This document shows, one piece after another, positions 40,950-49,291 of a stretch of DNA of 63,543 bases; the stretch's first letter is position 1; every line of letters begins with the position of its first letter. Under the pieces are notes generated by a model. The model saw only the letters and a program-made list of their open reading frames with translations. It did no database searches and was not told the DNA's origin. The position numbers and the translations under genes were made by a program. This DNA comes from Treponema sp. (GTDB lineage: Bacteria > Spirochaetota > Spirochaetia > Treponematales > Breznakiellaceae), in contig JAIRYV010000078.1 in assembly GCA_031267685.1 (NCBI GenBank), forward strand, positions 1 to 63,543, read 5' to 3'.

Positions 40950-42287
40950 TTACCTGAAAAAGTCCAGAATCGAGGGAACCGGAACCCGGGGCGTGTATCC
41001 CGCAAACCATTTGAGAGGTACTGTAATCATCTCAGGGATCAGGGTCATTGCCATAAGGAGCAGGCACTGGACAATGAAGTAAGGCAGAGTGGGTATCAAG
41101 ATTTCCTCCATCTTGATTTTACCCGTAGCACAGGCAACGTTGAGTACCGGCCCTACTGGCGGTGTCAGGAGACCCAGAACATTCACCAGCACAAAGTTGA
41201 TGCCAAAGTAGACCGGGTCGATTCCTCCGGCCCTGAGCAGGGGGATGAAAATCGGGGTCAGGATAAGAATCGTGGGAACCACGTCCATAGCTGTTCCCAC
41301 GAGGAGTACCACCACCATCAGCATGACGTTCAGCAGAATGGGCCGGTCAGTTAATCCGCTCAAAGCTCCAGTGATCATCTGCGGCATACGGGCAATGGTC
41401 ATAATATAGGCCGCAACCTGAGCGGCAGCAGCGAGGAACATGACTACGCTGGAAGTTTTCGCCGCGCCGATAAGGGCCTTGAATATATCCTTTGGCTTAA
41501 GCTCCCGGTATACAAAAACACCCACGATAAGGGCGTATACCACAGCCACAACCCCTGCCTCAGTGGCGGTAAACACTCCGCCCCGCAGCCCTGCAATAAT
41601 AATTATGGGCAGGAGCAATGCCCAAAGCCCGGAGAGGAATATCCTCAGCGTTTCTTTGACCGTCGGTTTCGGCGCGTTGGTTTTAACCCCGTCCTTGCGG
41701 GAGATAAAGAACCAGCAGGCGCTCATGATGATGGTCAGGTAAATCGCCGGTGCAATGCCCCCCAAGAAGAGGGACTTGATCGAAACTCCGGCAGCAACAC
41801 CGTACACGATCATCGGCACTGAAGGCGGCATAATAGGAGCCACCATGTTACCTGCAGCCACCAGCCCCGCGGATTTGGCGCGGTTGTAGCCAGAATTGGC
41901 CATCATGGGGATGAGAATCGCTCCCAGGGCTGCGGTACTTGCCACAGCGGAACCCACAAGGCTGGCGAACATAAGACAGGCGAGGATGGTAACGTATCCC
42001 AGGCCTCCCCGGACGCGACCTACAAAGATATTGCAGAAGTCTATGATTCGCTTGGTAAGTCCGCCTCGGTTCATCAGTTCCCCGGCGACAACAAAGAAGG
42101 GCAGAGCCATCATGGTAACACTATCAATGCCCCGCAAAAGTTGAGCCGCCACAATCTGTGGATTGGTGGCAGTTCCCCCCATGTGGATGGCTGTGGCAGA
42201 CGAGCCGAACAGTAGGGAAAAGGCGATAGGAAGCCCCAACATCATTGAAACACAGAGATACACCAAAAATAAAATTATCAGAATCAT
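40950..42287 (-). CDS. dctM: TRAP transporter large permease
   Basis: 445 residues with about 12 spans. DctM/SiaM features: ILFLVYLCVSMMLGLPIAFS start, MMALPFFVVAGELMNRGGLT, and MAPIMPPSVPMIVYGVAAGV (a conserved PPS loop). It couples uptake of a carboxylate-type solute to the sodium gradient. GGAGGAAACA precedes the ATG; 9 bases after dctQ. Confidence 0.94.
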   Translation of the reverse strand: MILIILFLVYLCVSMMLGLPIAFSLLFGSSATAIHMGGTATNPQIVAAQLLRGIDSVTMMALPFFVVAGELMNRGGLTKRIIDFCNIFVGRVRGGLGYVTILACLMFASLVGSAVASTAALGAILIPMMANSGYNRAKSAGLVAAGNMVAPIMPPSVPMIVYGVAAGVSIKSLFLGGIAPAIYLTIIMSACWFFISRKDGVKTNAPKPTVKETLRIFLSGLWALLLPIIIIAGLRGGVFTATEAGVVAVVYALIVGVFVYRELKPKDIFKALIGAAKTSSVVMFLAAAAQVAAYIMTIARMPQMITGALSGLTDRPILLNVMLMVVVLLVGTAMDVVPTILILTPIFIPLLRAGGIDPVYFGINFVLVNVLGLLTPPVGPVLNVACATGKIKMEEILIPTLPYFIVQCLLLMAMTLIPEMITVPLKWFAGYTPRVPVPSILDFFR

Positions 42288-42296
42288 TGTTTCCTC

Positions 42297-42833
42297 CTAT
42301 TGTATGCTTTCCTGCATCTGATTCTCCTCCGAGTCATCCCGGATTTTGAGCAGATCAGCAACTGGCATCTTCAAGATGACCAGGCGGAACATATTTGCCA
42401 GAGCAATGATGCTGATGGCAATGCCAGTAACAAGCCCAGCAGCATAAACCAGGTAGGTGGGAAATTTGGTAGCCACCCAGTTGTCCCGAAGATTCTGGAT
42501 CACCAGTCCCCAACTCCCCTGGATCAAGATGACCATAAGCCAGATAACCCCAGCCTGTACCAGAAAGTAGATTATCCGCTGAGCAACAGTTGGCACCCGA
42601 GAGAGGATACTATCGATAATAAGATGCTGGTTATCCCGCATGGCCCCGATGGAACCCAGGTACACGAGGTATATAAAACAGAGCCGGGCGATTTCCTCGG
42701 ACCAGGCAAAACCCTTGCTGAACAGGTAGCGAAAAACCACGTTCATAAACACGAGGACTATCATCACCCCCAGGAAAAAGGCAATGAGAATTTCTACCCC
42801 CCTGAAAAGTGTATTCAAAAACTTTTTCACCAT
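42297..42833 (-). CDS. dctQ: TRAP transporter small permease
   Basis: 178 residues, four spans (IAFFLGVMIVLVFMNVVFRY first; GFAWSEEIARLCFIYLVYLG is the DctQ signature EExxR). Acidic, Gln-rich C-terminal tail. Start ATG 42833 has GGGAGG almost touching it; the next codon, GTG, may be the real start. Confidence 0.9.
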   Translation of the reverse strand: MVKKFLNTLFRGVEILIAFFLGVMIVLVFMNVVFRYLFSKGFAWSEEIARLCFIYLVYLGSIGAMRDNQHLIIDSILSRVPTVAQRIIYFLVQAGVIWLMVILIQGSWGLVIQNLRDNWVATKFPTYLVYAAGLVTGIAISIIALANMFRLVILKMPVADLLKIRDDSEENQMQESIQ

Positions 42834-42858
42834 ACCTCCCTGTAATGGATAATTAAGG

Positions 42859-42895
42859 AGCAGTGAGGAGTACGTTTTTCTCCCTTCTCACTGCT
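42859..42895 (-). other. Intercistronic hairpin between dctP and dctQ
   Basis: AGCAGTGAG (42859-42867) is the reverse complement of CTCACTGCT (42887-42895), extended by imperfect GGAG/CTCC pairing. It is transcribed just 3' of dctP. Confidence 0.75.
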
Positions 42896-42912
42896 CACTC
42901 CTCATTTTTTCT

Positions 42913-43944
42913 TTACTGTATCGCTTTGATTTGGTCAGTCAAGGGTTTAGCCCAGGCATGTTCTGCAAAAAGGCTATCAGTAAGGGGTTGGATCATCTGG
43001 ATGATCCGTGCCTGATCCTCGGCGGTGGTGGGCGTTACTGTTACCCCATTCGCCTGGAGAAATTGGCGGTCGCTGTTCACGCTCTTGATGTAGTCGTCCC
43101 AGGCTTTTTCCGCTGTGGCCTTGGCCGCGTCAGCTATGATCTTCTGCTGGTCTGCCGTAAGCCTGTCGTAGAAAGGCGCGCTGATAACAATCTCCAGAGT
43201 GGCGATGATGTGGTTAGTTTCGTAGAGGTACTTCTGCACTTCGTAGAAGGCTTCGCTGATGACCGTTACCATGCCGTTATCCTGTCCATCAACAACGCCG
43301 GTTTCCAGGGCGCTGAAAAGTTCTCCCAAAGGGAGAACCTGAGCGCTGGCCCCCAGATTTTCGGCAATACCGACGTGGATCGGATTACTAGGCATACGGA
43401 ACTTCTGTCCCCTGAAATCGTCCACTGAGAGAAGGGGCTTATTACTGGTAAAAGTCCGGGCGCTGTTCGGCCCCCAAGCCAGCATATACACGGTAGGGAA
43501 CTTCTCGTGGAATTCCTTGTTAAGCTCCTCAGCGATGGAGCCGGTCCAGACTTTCTTCGCGTGGCTCAGATCGCGGTACAGGAAAGGCCAGTCGGAGATC
43601 ATCATGGTCGGGTATTCCTGGTTCATGGGCGTACCGAGAATGGCAACCTCGATAGTTCCGTTCCGTACTCCGTTCCAGAGATCACCCTCATTTCCAAGCG
43701 TACCAGAGTGGTAAATGTCCACTGTGAAGGCGCCTCCCGAAGCCTGCTCAATCTGAGGCTTGAACACCGTATCCAGAGCTGCTGCCATAGGATGGGTTGC
43801 TCCCCAGTTGTCCCCGACCTTGATGGTCAGCTTTTGCTGCGCGGCGGAACCGCTCCCCGATTGGCCCGCACCACTGGCACATACACTTCCGGTGACGATC
43901 AAGGCCACCAGAGCCGTCAATAAGAATCGCTTTGAAATTTTCAT
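42913..43944 (-). CDS. dctP: TRAP transporter solute-binding protein
   Basis: 343 residues. Signal MKISKRFLLTALVALIVTGS followed by VCASG: a Cys at the cleavage zone makes lipidation possible under the loose spirochaetal lipobox. DctP core: TIKVGDNWGATHPMAAAL and KFRMPSNPIHV, with the conserved carboxylate-binding Arg in QKFRMP. The ligand is probably an organic acid or sugar acid. AGGAGGACAAGT precedes the ATG. First gene of dctPQM. Confidence 0.94.
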   Translation of the reverse strand: MKISKRFLLTALVALIVTGSVCASGAGQSGSGSAAQQKLTIKVGDNWGATHPMAAALDTVFKPQIEQASGGAFTVDIYHSGTLGNEGDLWNGVRNGTIEVAILGTPMNQEYPTMMISDWPFLYRDLSHAKKVWTGSIAEELNKEFHEKFPTVYMLAWGPNSARTFTSNKPLLSVDDFRGQKFRMPSNPIHVGIAENLGASAQVLPLGELFSALETGVVDGQDNGMVTVISEAFYEVQKYLYETNHIIATLEIVISAPFYDRLTADQQKIIADAAKATAEKAWDDYIKSVNSDRQFLQANGVTVTPTTAEDQARIIQMIQPLTDSLFAEHAWAKPLTDQIKAIQ

Positions 43945-43973
43945 ACTTGTCCTCCTAAAAATTCTTTAAAAGA

Positions 43974-44002
43974 ATGGTAGCAAGGGATTGTTCTGCTGTC
44001 AA
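43974..44002 (-). promoter_or_regulatory. Promoter of dctPQM with conserved upstream block
   Basis: Minus strand TTGACA (44002-43997), 17-base spacer, TACCAT (43979-43974). The sequence just upstream (GTTATCTTCAAGAATGG) recurs, slightly changed, upstream of the broken binding-protein gene at 53570, whose promoter is also TTGACA-17-TATCAT. Confidence 0.75.
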
Positions 44003-44202
44003 TCTTTTTTTCACCATTCTTGAAGATAACTCATGCGGATAGTGGATCAACACTTCTGGCCATCTCAGGGATCAGGTTTGGTCGGCAAACCGGATGGTGG
44101 AGCTATTCTGCATTAATGAGGAGGTGTTCAAACCGAAGGTCTGATAACCCGGCCCAACCGTACAAGCGGTTGGATACGCTCAAATTTCAACACATGAAGA
44201 AC

Positions 44203-44222
44203 GCCGGGGTATGATTCCCGGC
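44203..44222 (-). terminator. Hairpin 3' of the URO-D-family gene
   Basis: GCCGGG (44203-44208) pairs with CCCGGC (44217-44222); on the minus strand GTTCTT follows. It lies 28 bases after the stop at 44251. Nothing else is seen in 44003-44202. Confidence 0.45.
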
Positions 44223-44250
44223 ATTTCAATCAAGGTTTTTGCGAACAGAC

Positions 44251-45312
44251 CTACTTTGACAGTATCTTGTGCAGTTTCTCCCCCAGGGCTATCGCTTCTT
44301 CCTGTGTGGGAGTCGAAGTCTGGATAAAAAGCCCCTTCCTGCCGAAGAAGTCGAGCAGCTTCTTTGAGTATTCCGCCAGATCCACGTGAGCGTTAGTCTC
44401 GTGATCCCAATAGTTGTGGCGCACGCATAGAACCGTTTTTCCCGCCACAGCATCCCGAATCTTCCCCCAATCAGGAACCTGAGGAATGGTAAAATCCACC
44501 CCCCGCAGGCCCGTTATTTCCATCATGGCTGCCGCCACATTCTGCACATTCCCGCAGGAATGAACCACAATGCCTCCAAACGCCTCGGAAATCCTGTTGT
44601 TGTACTTTACGCCGAATTCCCGGTAAAGGTCGGGCGAAAGCAGAGCAGCAGTGTCATCGCTTACCCGTATGCCGACTTCGCGAGGAATATGCCACGCCTC
44701 ATGGCTGATGCTGTAAAAATTCGTGATCCGCTTGAGCTGCTCTTTGACGTACTGAATCGTTGCCTCCGTTACCTTGTCCAGAAGGGCGTGTACCTCGTCT
44801 GGGTATTCCAGAGTCGATACGATAAAGGACGTATAGTCCCAGATGAGGGAAGCGGTTACCAGCGGCGACGGCACATTCACTACCCGCAGCGGTATAGTTG
44901 AATGGCTCTGGAGATAATCAAGGCGCTTCCATGCGTCCTGATACACTGGGTTATTCACTGGATCGGGCAGCTCAAGTTTATACACATCAGCGGCGTTCTC
45001 CTCATGGATAAGCGCCGTGATCCAGGGATCAGCCTCGTTGTTTACCTTGTACTCACAGCCAAAGGCGGCAGCCACAATGCCGATGCCCTTGTTCGGCTTG
45101 ATGTTAGGGAAACCATAGTCGTAAACGCCTTCCCGTTTAGCGCTAAAGTCCTCGGCCCATGCTATTTCTGCATCGTCATTGGAGAAATAGTCCGACGTTG
45201 CCCCATGAAAAGGCCCCACCTCAATGAAAAATGGGACCTCGTCAATGTCCTCAAGGCGCCAGTTTGCTGCAATCAGACTTTTCTTTGTTTCAATATCAAG
45301 TATTTCGCTCAT
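44251..45312 (-). CDS. URO-D-family methyltransferase-like protein
   Basis: 353 residues from ATG 45312 (AGGAGAACTGTT). It belongs to the uroporphyrinogen decarboxylase fold but carries FGGIVVHSCGN, the His-x-Cys zinc motif of corrinoid methyltransferases such as MtaA, and lacks the N-terminal substrate motif of true HemE. So methyl transfer, for example demethylation of a methoxylated compound, is likelier than haem synthesis. It lies directly upstream of the TRAP operon on the same strand, so the transported solute may be its substrate. GCGCTG-G-CAGCGC (45343-45355) lies before it as a possible operator. Confidence 0.82.
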   Translation of the reverse strand: MSEILDIETKKSLIAANWRLEDIDEVPFFIEVGPFHGATSDYFSNDDAEIAWAEDFSAKREGVYDYGFPNIKPNKGIGIVAAAFGCEYKVNNEADPWITALIHEENAADVYKLELPDPVNNPVYQDAWKRLDYLQSHSTIPLRVVNVPSPLVTASLIWDYTSFIVSTLEYPDEVHALLDKVTEATIQYVKEQLKRITNFYSISHEAWHIPREVGIRVSDDTAALLSPDLYREFGVKYNNRISEAFGGIVVHSCGNVQNVAAAMMEITGLRGVDFTIPQVPDWGKIRDAVAGKTVLCVRHNYWDHETNAHVDLAEYSKKLLDFFGRKGLFIQTSTPTQEEAIALGEKLHKILSK

Positions 45313-45387
45313 AACAGTTCTCCTATACATTGTGTGTTTACAAAGCGCTGCCAGCGCGTCCTGGTATAATCACTTTTACTGTCCGAA

Positions 45388-45537
45388 TCATATTAGGAAT
45401 CTCAACATAACACCAAGCAGGAACACCAGAATCGCCAGTTCCAATATCACCGCCGCACGGAAGGGCAGAGATTCCTTAGTATAATCCTCCACCGAAAAGT
45501 TGATGATGCCGCAGACCGTGTAGAGCGCTGCTCTCAC
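45388..45537 (-). CDS. Possible small membrane protein or 3' remnant
   Basis: 49 codons from a GTG at 45537, ending in a clear hydrophobic helix (AAVILELAILVFLLGVMLRF). No ribosome site; the frame stays open upstream, so it is more likely the 3' end of a lost membrane-protein gene. No gene is supported in 45538-45784. Confidence 0.3.
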   Translation of the reverse strand: MRAALYTVCGIINFSVEDYTKESLPFRAAVILELAILVFLLGVMLRFLI

Positions 45538-45784
45538 AAAATTTGGTTTTTGAAACCCTATACAGAGTTTTCAATATTCTATATATGCTTGTATACTGGT
45601 GTCAACAACAAAAATAAAAATATAAGGTCTGTTTCAAAACTTCAAATTAGGGAAGCTGCTTTTCCTTGTGTGGCATTGGTCAGCCCGCTCCTGATGCTGT
45701 TTCATGACAGTGCTATGGAGCGCCTGTCAGCGCCAGACGCCATAATCTCGCAGCCACCAGCTTCCCCAAGTCGCGTATAGCGTT

Positions 45785-45790
45785 TATACT
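45785..45790 (+). promoter_or_regulatory. -10 box of the AAA/nuclease pseudogene, probable leaderless start
   Basis: TATACT ends 6 bases before the ATG at 45797; no Shine-Dalgarno; the -35 region (TTCCCC) is weak. Confidence 0.5.
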
Positions 45791-45796
45791 CAAGCC

Positions 45797-47325
45797 ATGA
45801 ATACAACCACTACCACCAAACAGAGCCGTGCGGCAGTGAAGTTGTCGTATGGCATCAGTAACTTTGAGCAGCTTATCTCTAATGGGTATGTCTATGTTGA
45901 CAAAACCCGTTTCATTGAGCAGCTCGAACATGAGTCCAACCCGTATCAGCTCTTCATACGCCCGCGCAAGTTTGGTAAGAGCCTTTTCTTCACCACCCTC
46001 TCTTGTTACTACGACCTGAATTACGCGAACAAGTTTGAGCGCTTGTTTAAGGGATTATACATTGGTGAGCATCCGACGCCGGAGCATAACCGTTTCGCCA
46101 TGCTCAAGTTCGACTTCTCCGGTCTGACGAATACGACCACTTTGCCAATGACCTCATCGCCCTCGACACACTCGGCGACAATGTCTACCGCAATATAATG
46201 AAAGCAAACGGTCTCGTGCGCGACTTTTATGAAACACTCAAAATAGGCTCCAAGTCTGTGGTGAGCCGCATCTTCCTCACTGGTATCAGCCCCATGATGA
46301 TGAACGACCTCACTAGTGACTTTAACATTGCCTCGAATCTCAGCCTTGACTTGTTTTACAACGAAATGCTCGGCTTCACTCACGACGAAGTAGACGCGCT
46401 CATAGACGCAAGCGGCATTGACCGTGCGCTCATCACGGTGGATATGGAGCATTATTACAATGGCTATCTCTTTCACAAACGAGCCGATACCCGTGTCTAC
46501 AATCCCACAATGGCGCTCTACTGTCTGAGCCAAATCCAGCGCACAAAGTTACCGCCGGAAGACATCATTGATGTCAACCTGCGTACTGACTATTCCCGTC
46601 TGCGCCGTCTTGCCGAAAACGAGCATAACCGCACACTGCTACTGGATATTATGAAGAATGATACCATCACTGACGAGGTAGCTGTGAGTTTTTCGATTGA
46701 CGAGATGCACCGCGAGCAATATTTCGTTTCCCTGCTCTTCTACATGGGGCTTCTTACCATCGACCGTCTTAATAGGGGACGTACCGTTCTGAAAATCCCC
46801 AACTACTCGATTAGAACGATCTACTGGGAGTACATTGAACTGTTCACCAGGAACCTGAATACGGCTGTCATAATTGACAGCCGCGAAGAGAGTGCTGCTA
46901 TTGCGACGCTGGCATATAACGGCGATCCCGTTCCCTACATCGACTATATGAGTAAAAACATCTTCCAGCGTTTCTCCAACCGCGACCTCATCGGCTTTGA
47001 TGAGAAGTATATCAAGCTGATGCTTTTAGGCGGCTTCTTTCGCAGCCGGCTCTATATTCCTAATAGCGAGAAAGAAGTGGAACATGGGTATATCGACATC
47101 TTCTTGCAGCGCAGTCCGCTTGTGCCAGACGTGTCGTATGAGTGGGTGTGGGAACTGAAGTACCTGAAGAAAGCCGACGCCACTGAAGTGCAAGTGGCTG
47201 CGGCGTTAGAGTCGGCGCGGGCGCAGTTAGCGCGATACCGCGCATCAGCGTTGTTTACGGGCCGTGATGATGTGAAGTTCGCTACGCTTCTGTTCATTGG
47301 CAAGGAGCAGTACCAGATAGTTTGA
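45797..47325 (+). pseudogene. AAA-ATPase-like / PD-(D/E)XK nuclease-type protein, internally deleted
   Basis: Frame 1 (45797-46128) gives KLSYGISNFEQLISNGYVYV, DKTRFIEQLE and a P-loop-like RPRKFGKSLFFTTLS, ending LKFDFSGL. Frame 2 resumes as DEYDHFANDLIALDTLG (from about 46129) and runs through IGSKSVVSRIFLTGISPMMM to the C-terminal nuclease-like domain (HGYIDIFLQRSPL, YEWVWELKYLKKADA) at 47325. In intact relatives roughly 60-90 residues lie between FSG and the LIDEYDxF strand. So one deletion removed them and shifted the frame; an in-frame ATG at 46198 could allow a truncated product. Such genes are common multicopy families in anaerobes and spirochaetes. Confidence 0.85.
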
Positions 47326-47385
47326 GTGCCGGTACACTGCTGAACTGTTTAGGTACACCCAGTCGGCGTAAAGGCGTACCGGCAC
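47326..47385. repeat. 10-bp inverted repeat after the pseudogene
   Basis: GTGCCGGTAC (47326-47335) and GTACCGGCAC (47376-47385) are exact reverse complements 40 bases apart, starting at the stop codon. Possible terminator stem or element edge. Confidence 0.6.
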
Positions 47386-47502
47386 GCCATACCAGAGCGT
47401 CAGCATGGCGCATGGATGCGCCGCTTCTTATGTCTTTACAATTCTATGGCTCGCTCAAAGACCCGTCTCTCTCCCGTGTAAGCGCTCCTCTGGTTTATTG
47501 GT

Positions 47503-47757
47503 CTAGACACTGTTAGTAAAGGTTGACATACCGGAAGGGCTGTGAGAGGTAGGATAGAGGCGGGAAAAGCACATAGAGAGAAACGCACGCTTGTATCCGA
47601 TAAGCGAAGAAGTATGTAACCGGACGGTGTTACCGAATAGCTGGTATATGGATACTTTAGGTGGACGCTCTTTCCACTGGCGACATACTACCACATTCTC
47701 TCCTGCATGGCAATCTTTACTAGCACAGGCTAGTGTCATCGAGTAGCACAGGCTAGT
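47503..47757 (+). pseudogene. Insertion-sequence remnant with the same end as 24674
   Basis: 47503-47525 repeats the 23-base IS end exactly. Then a frame without start gives RLYPISEEVCNRTVLPNSWY, homologous to the transposase start at 24743, and is soon lost in the 23-bp array beginning at 47721. Confidence 0.6.
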
Positions 47758-48492
47758 GTCATTGAACAGCATAGGCTAGTGTTATCGAGTGATTCTAGTT
47801 AGTGTCATCGAGTGATTCTAGTTAGTGTCATCGAATAGCATAGGTTAGTGTCATTGAATAGCACAGGCTAGTGTCATCGAACAGCACAGGCTAGTGTCAT
47901 CGAACAGCACAGGCTAGTGTCATTGAATAGCACAGGCTAGTGTCATCGAATAGCACAGGCTAGTGTCATCAAGTAGCACAGGCTAGTGTCATTGAACAGC
48001 ACAGGCTAGTGTCATCGAGTAGCATAGGCTAGTGTCATTGAACAGCATAGGCTAGTGTCATCGAGTAGCATAGGCTAGTGTTATCGAGTAGCACAGGCTA
48101 GTGTCATCAAGTAGCATAGGTTAGTGTCATCGAATAGCACAGGCTAGTGTCATCGAATAGCACAGGCTAGTGTCATCGAATAGCACAGGCTAGTGTCATC
48201 GAGTAGCACAGGCTAGTGTTATTGAATAGCACAGGCTAGTGTCATCGAGTAGCATAGGCTAGTGTCATTGAACAGCATAGGCTAGTGTCATCGAGTAGCA
48301 CAGGCTAGTGTCATTGAATAGCACAGGCTAGTGTCATCGAGTAGCACAGGTTAGTGTCATTGAATAGCACAGGCTAGTGTCATCGAGTAGCACAGGCTAG
48401 TGTCATCGAGTAGCATAGGCTAGTGTCATTGAACAGCACAGGCTAGTGTCATCGAATAGCACAGGCTAGTGTTATTGAATAGCACAGGTTAG
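47721..48492. repeat. Array B: 34-unit, 23-bp minisatellite
   Basis: TAGTGT recurs from 47731 to 48490 with an exact 23-bp period (33 intervals, 759 bp). The consensus unit reads TAGTGTCATCGA then GTAGCACAGGC. No insertion or deletion occurs in 34 units. Except for two adjacent units (47777 and 47800, with TGATTCTAGT), sampled variation is transitions at a few fixed positions. Every unit contains stop codons, so it is noncoding. Hairpin potential is weaker than in the other arrays. Confidence 0.97.
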
Positions 48493-48496
48493 TATT

Positions 48497-48751
48497 GTGA
48501 ATCATTATGACCTGTACATTATACGCGACTATACCAAGCTGAGACCTCTCGAAGTTATAAACGGCGACTATATGACTCAGGACTGTCTATGCCGGAAAGG
48601 GAACCGTGTATTCCGGGCGCATTATGGGGTTACAGAGGTAAAAAAGCCGGACATTCTCCCCTGTCCGCGCCCGGAGGTCATCAAAATCAATCTCATAATA
48701 CTCGTTAGTATTTTTTCGCGGGTAAAGGATTGTTCCTTATACCCGCTTTGA
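48497..48751 (+). pseudogene. Unidentified coding remnant 3' of the minisatellite
   Basis: 84 codons from a GTG directly after the last repeat: YDLYIIRDYTKLRPLEVING then DYMTQDCLCRKGNRVFRAHYG and PCPRPEVIKIN. Composition looks protein-like but no ribosome site exists and I recognise no family. Probably the 3' part of a gene whose 5' part was lost where the array lies. A terminator hairpin covers its end. Confidence 0.35.
48719..48746 (+). terminator. Hairpin at the end of the coding remnant
   Basis: GCGGGTAAAGGA (48719-48730) pairs with TCCTTATACCCGC (48734-48746, one mismatch), followed by TTTG. Confidence 0.5.
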
Positions 48752-48859
48752 GAGGGGCGACCAACAATACATGGTAGTTGGAGTGTTGATCAGCACCGGC
48801 CCCTCCCGCAGATGGCTTACCGCGTCATGGACTGGCACGATGGCGAGAAGCACTACAAC

Positions 48860-49108
48860 CTAATCTTCCTCAATCACCGTGCCGTATTCATCATGGAACC
48901 ACTTTTTTATCACCGCAGGAAATTCCAGGTCCCGGCCATAGCCGAAAACCCCGTGGTTCATTTTTTCCCGAATAGCCTCGATAATCGGCGGCGCCGCCCT
49001 GAAATCCATGTCCGCCACGAACATAGGCAGCACGTCCGGAGCCACCATATCCCACTTAGCGCTGCCGAAGCCTCGTCGCTCTATGACCTCATCAAAATTA
49101 TAACGCAT
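48860..49108 (-). pseudogene. Truncated MalY/PatB-type PLP aminotransferase (C-S lyase)
   Basis: 82 codons: MRYNFDEVIERRGFGSAKWD, VLPMFVADMDFRAAPPIIEA and HGVFGYG are the exact N-terminal landmarks of the ~390-residue MalY/PatB family. AGGTGAATT precedes the ATG. The frame ends after YGTVIEED; the PLP-lysine domain is absent. Nothing supported in 49109-49291. Confidence 0.85.
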
Positions 49109-49291
49109 AATTCACCTATTTTATATAGGAACATAGTATTAATATAAAATATTTCCTGTGCCAAGAGCCTGCTCTCTAGTCTTTATCAAACCCACGGTGT
49201 AAAGGCTAGACGATCCAGAAAATGGGTCTAGTGTTTGTAGAGCATCGGCGGAAACCATCCAGTTGGAGATGGTCTTACCCGCCTCTCTGCC

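Noticed and set aside
42300-42845. Plus-strand frame opposite dctQ
   Set aside because: Covers dctQ exactly and has unnatural His/Pro-rich composition.
44251-45312. HemE (uroporphyrinogen decarboxylase)
   Set aside because: It has the HSCGN methyltransferase motif and lacks HemE's N-terminal substrate signature.
47721-48492. Possible CRISPR array
   Set aside because: The period is 23 bp with no unique spacers; the whole unit repeats. It is a tandem minisatellite.
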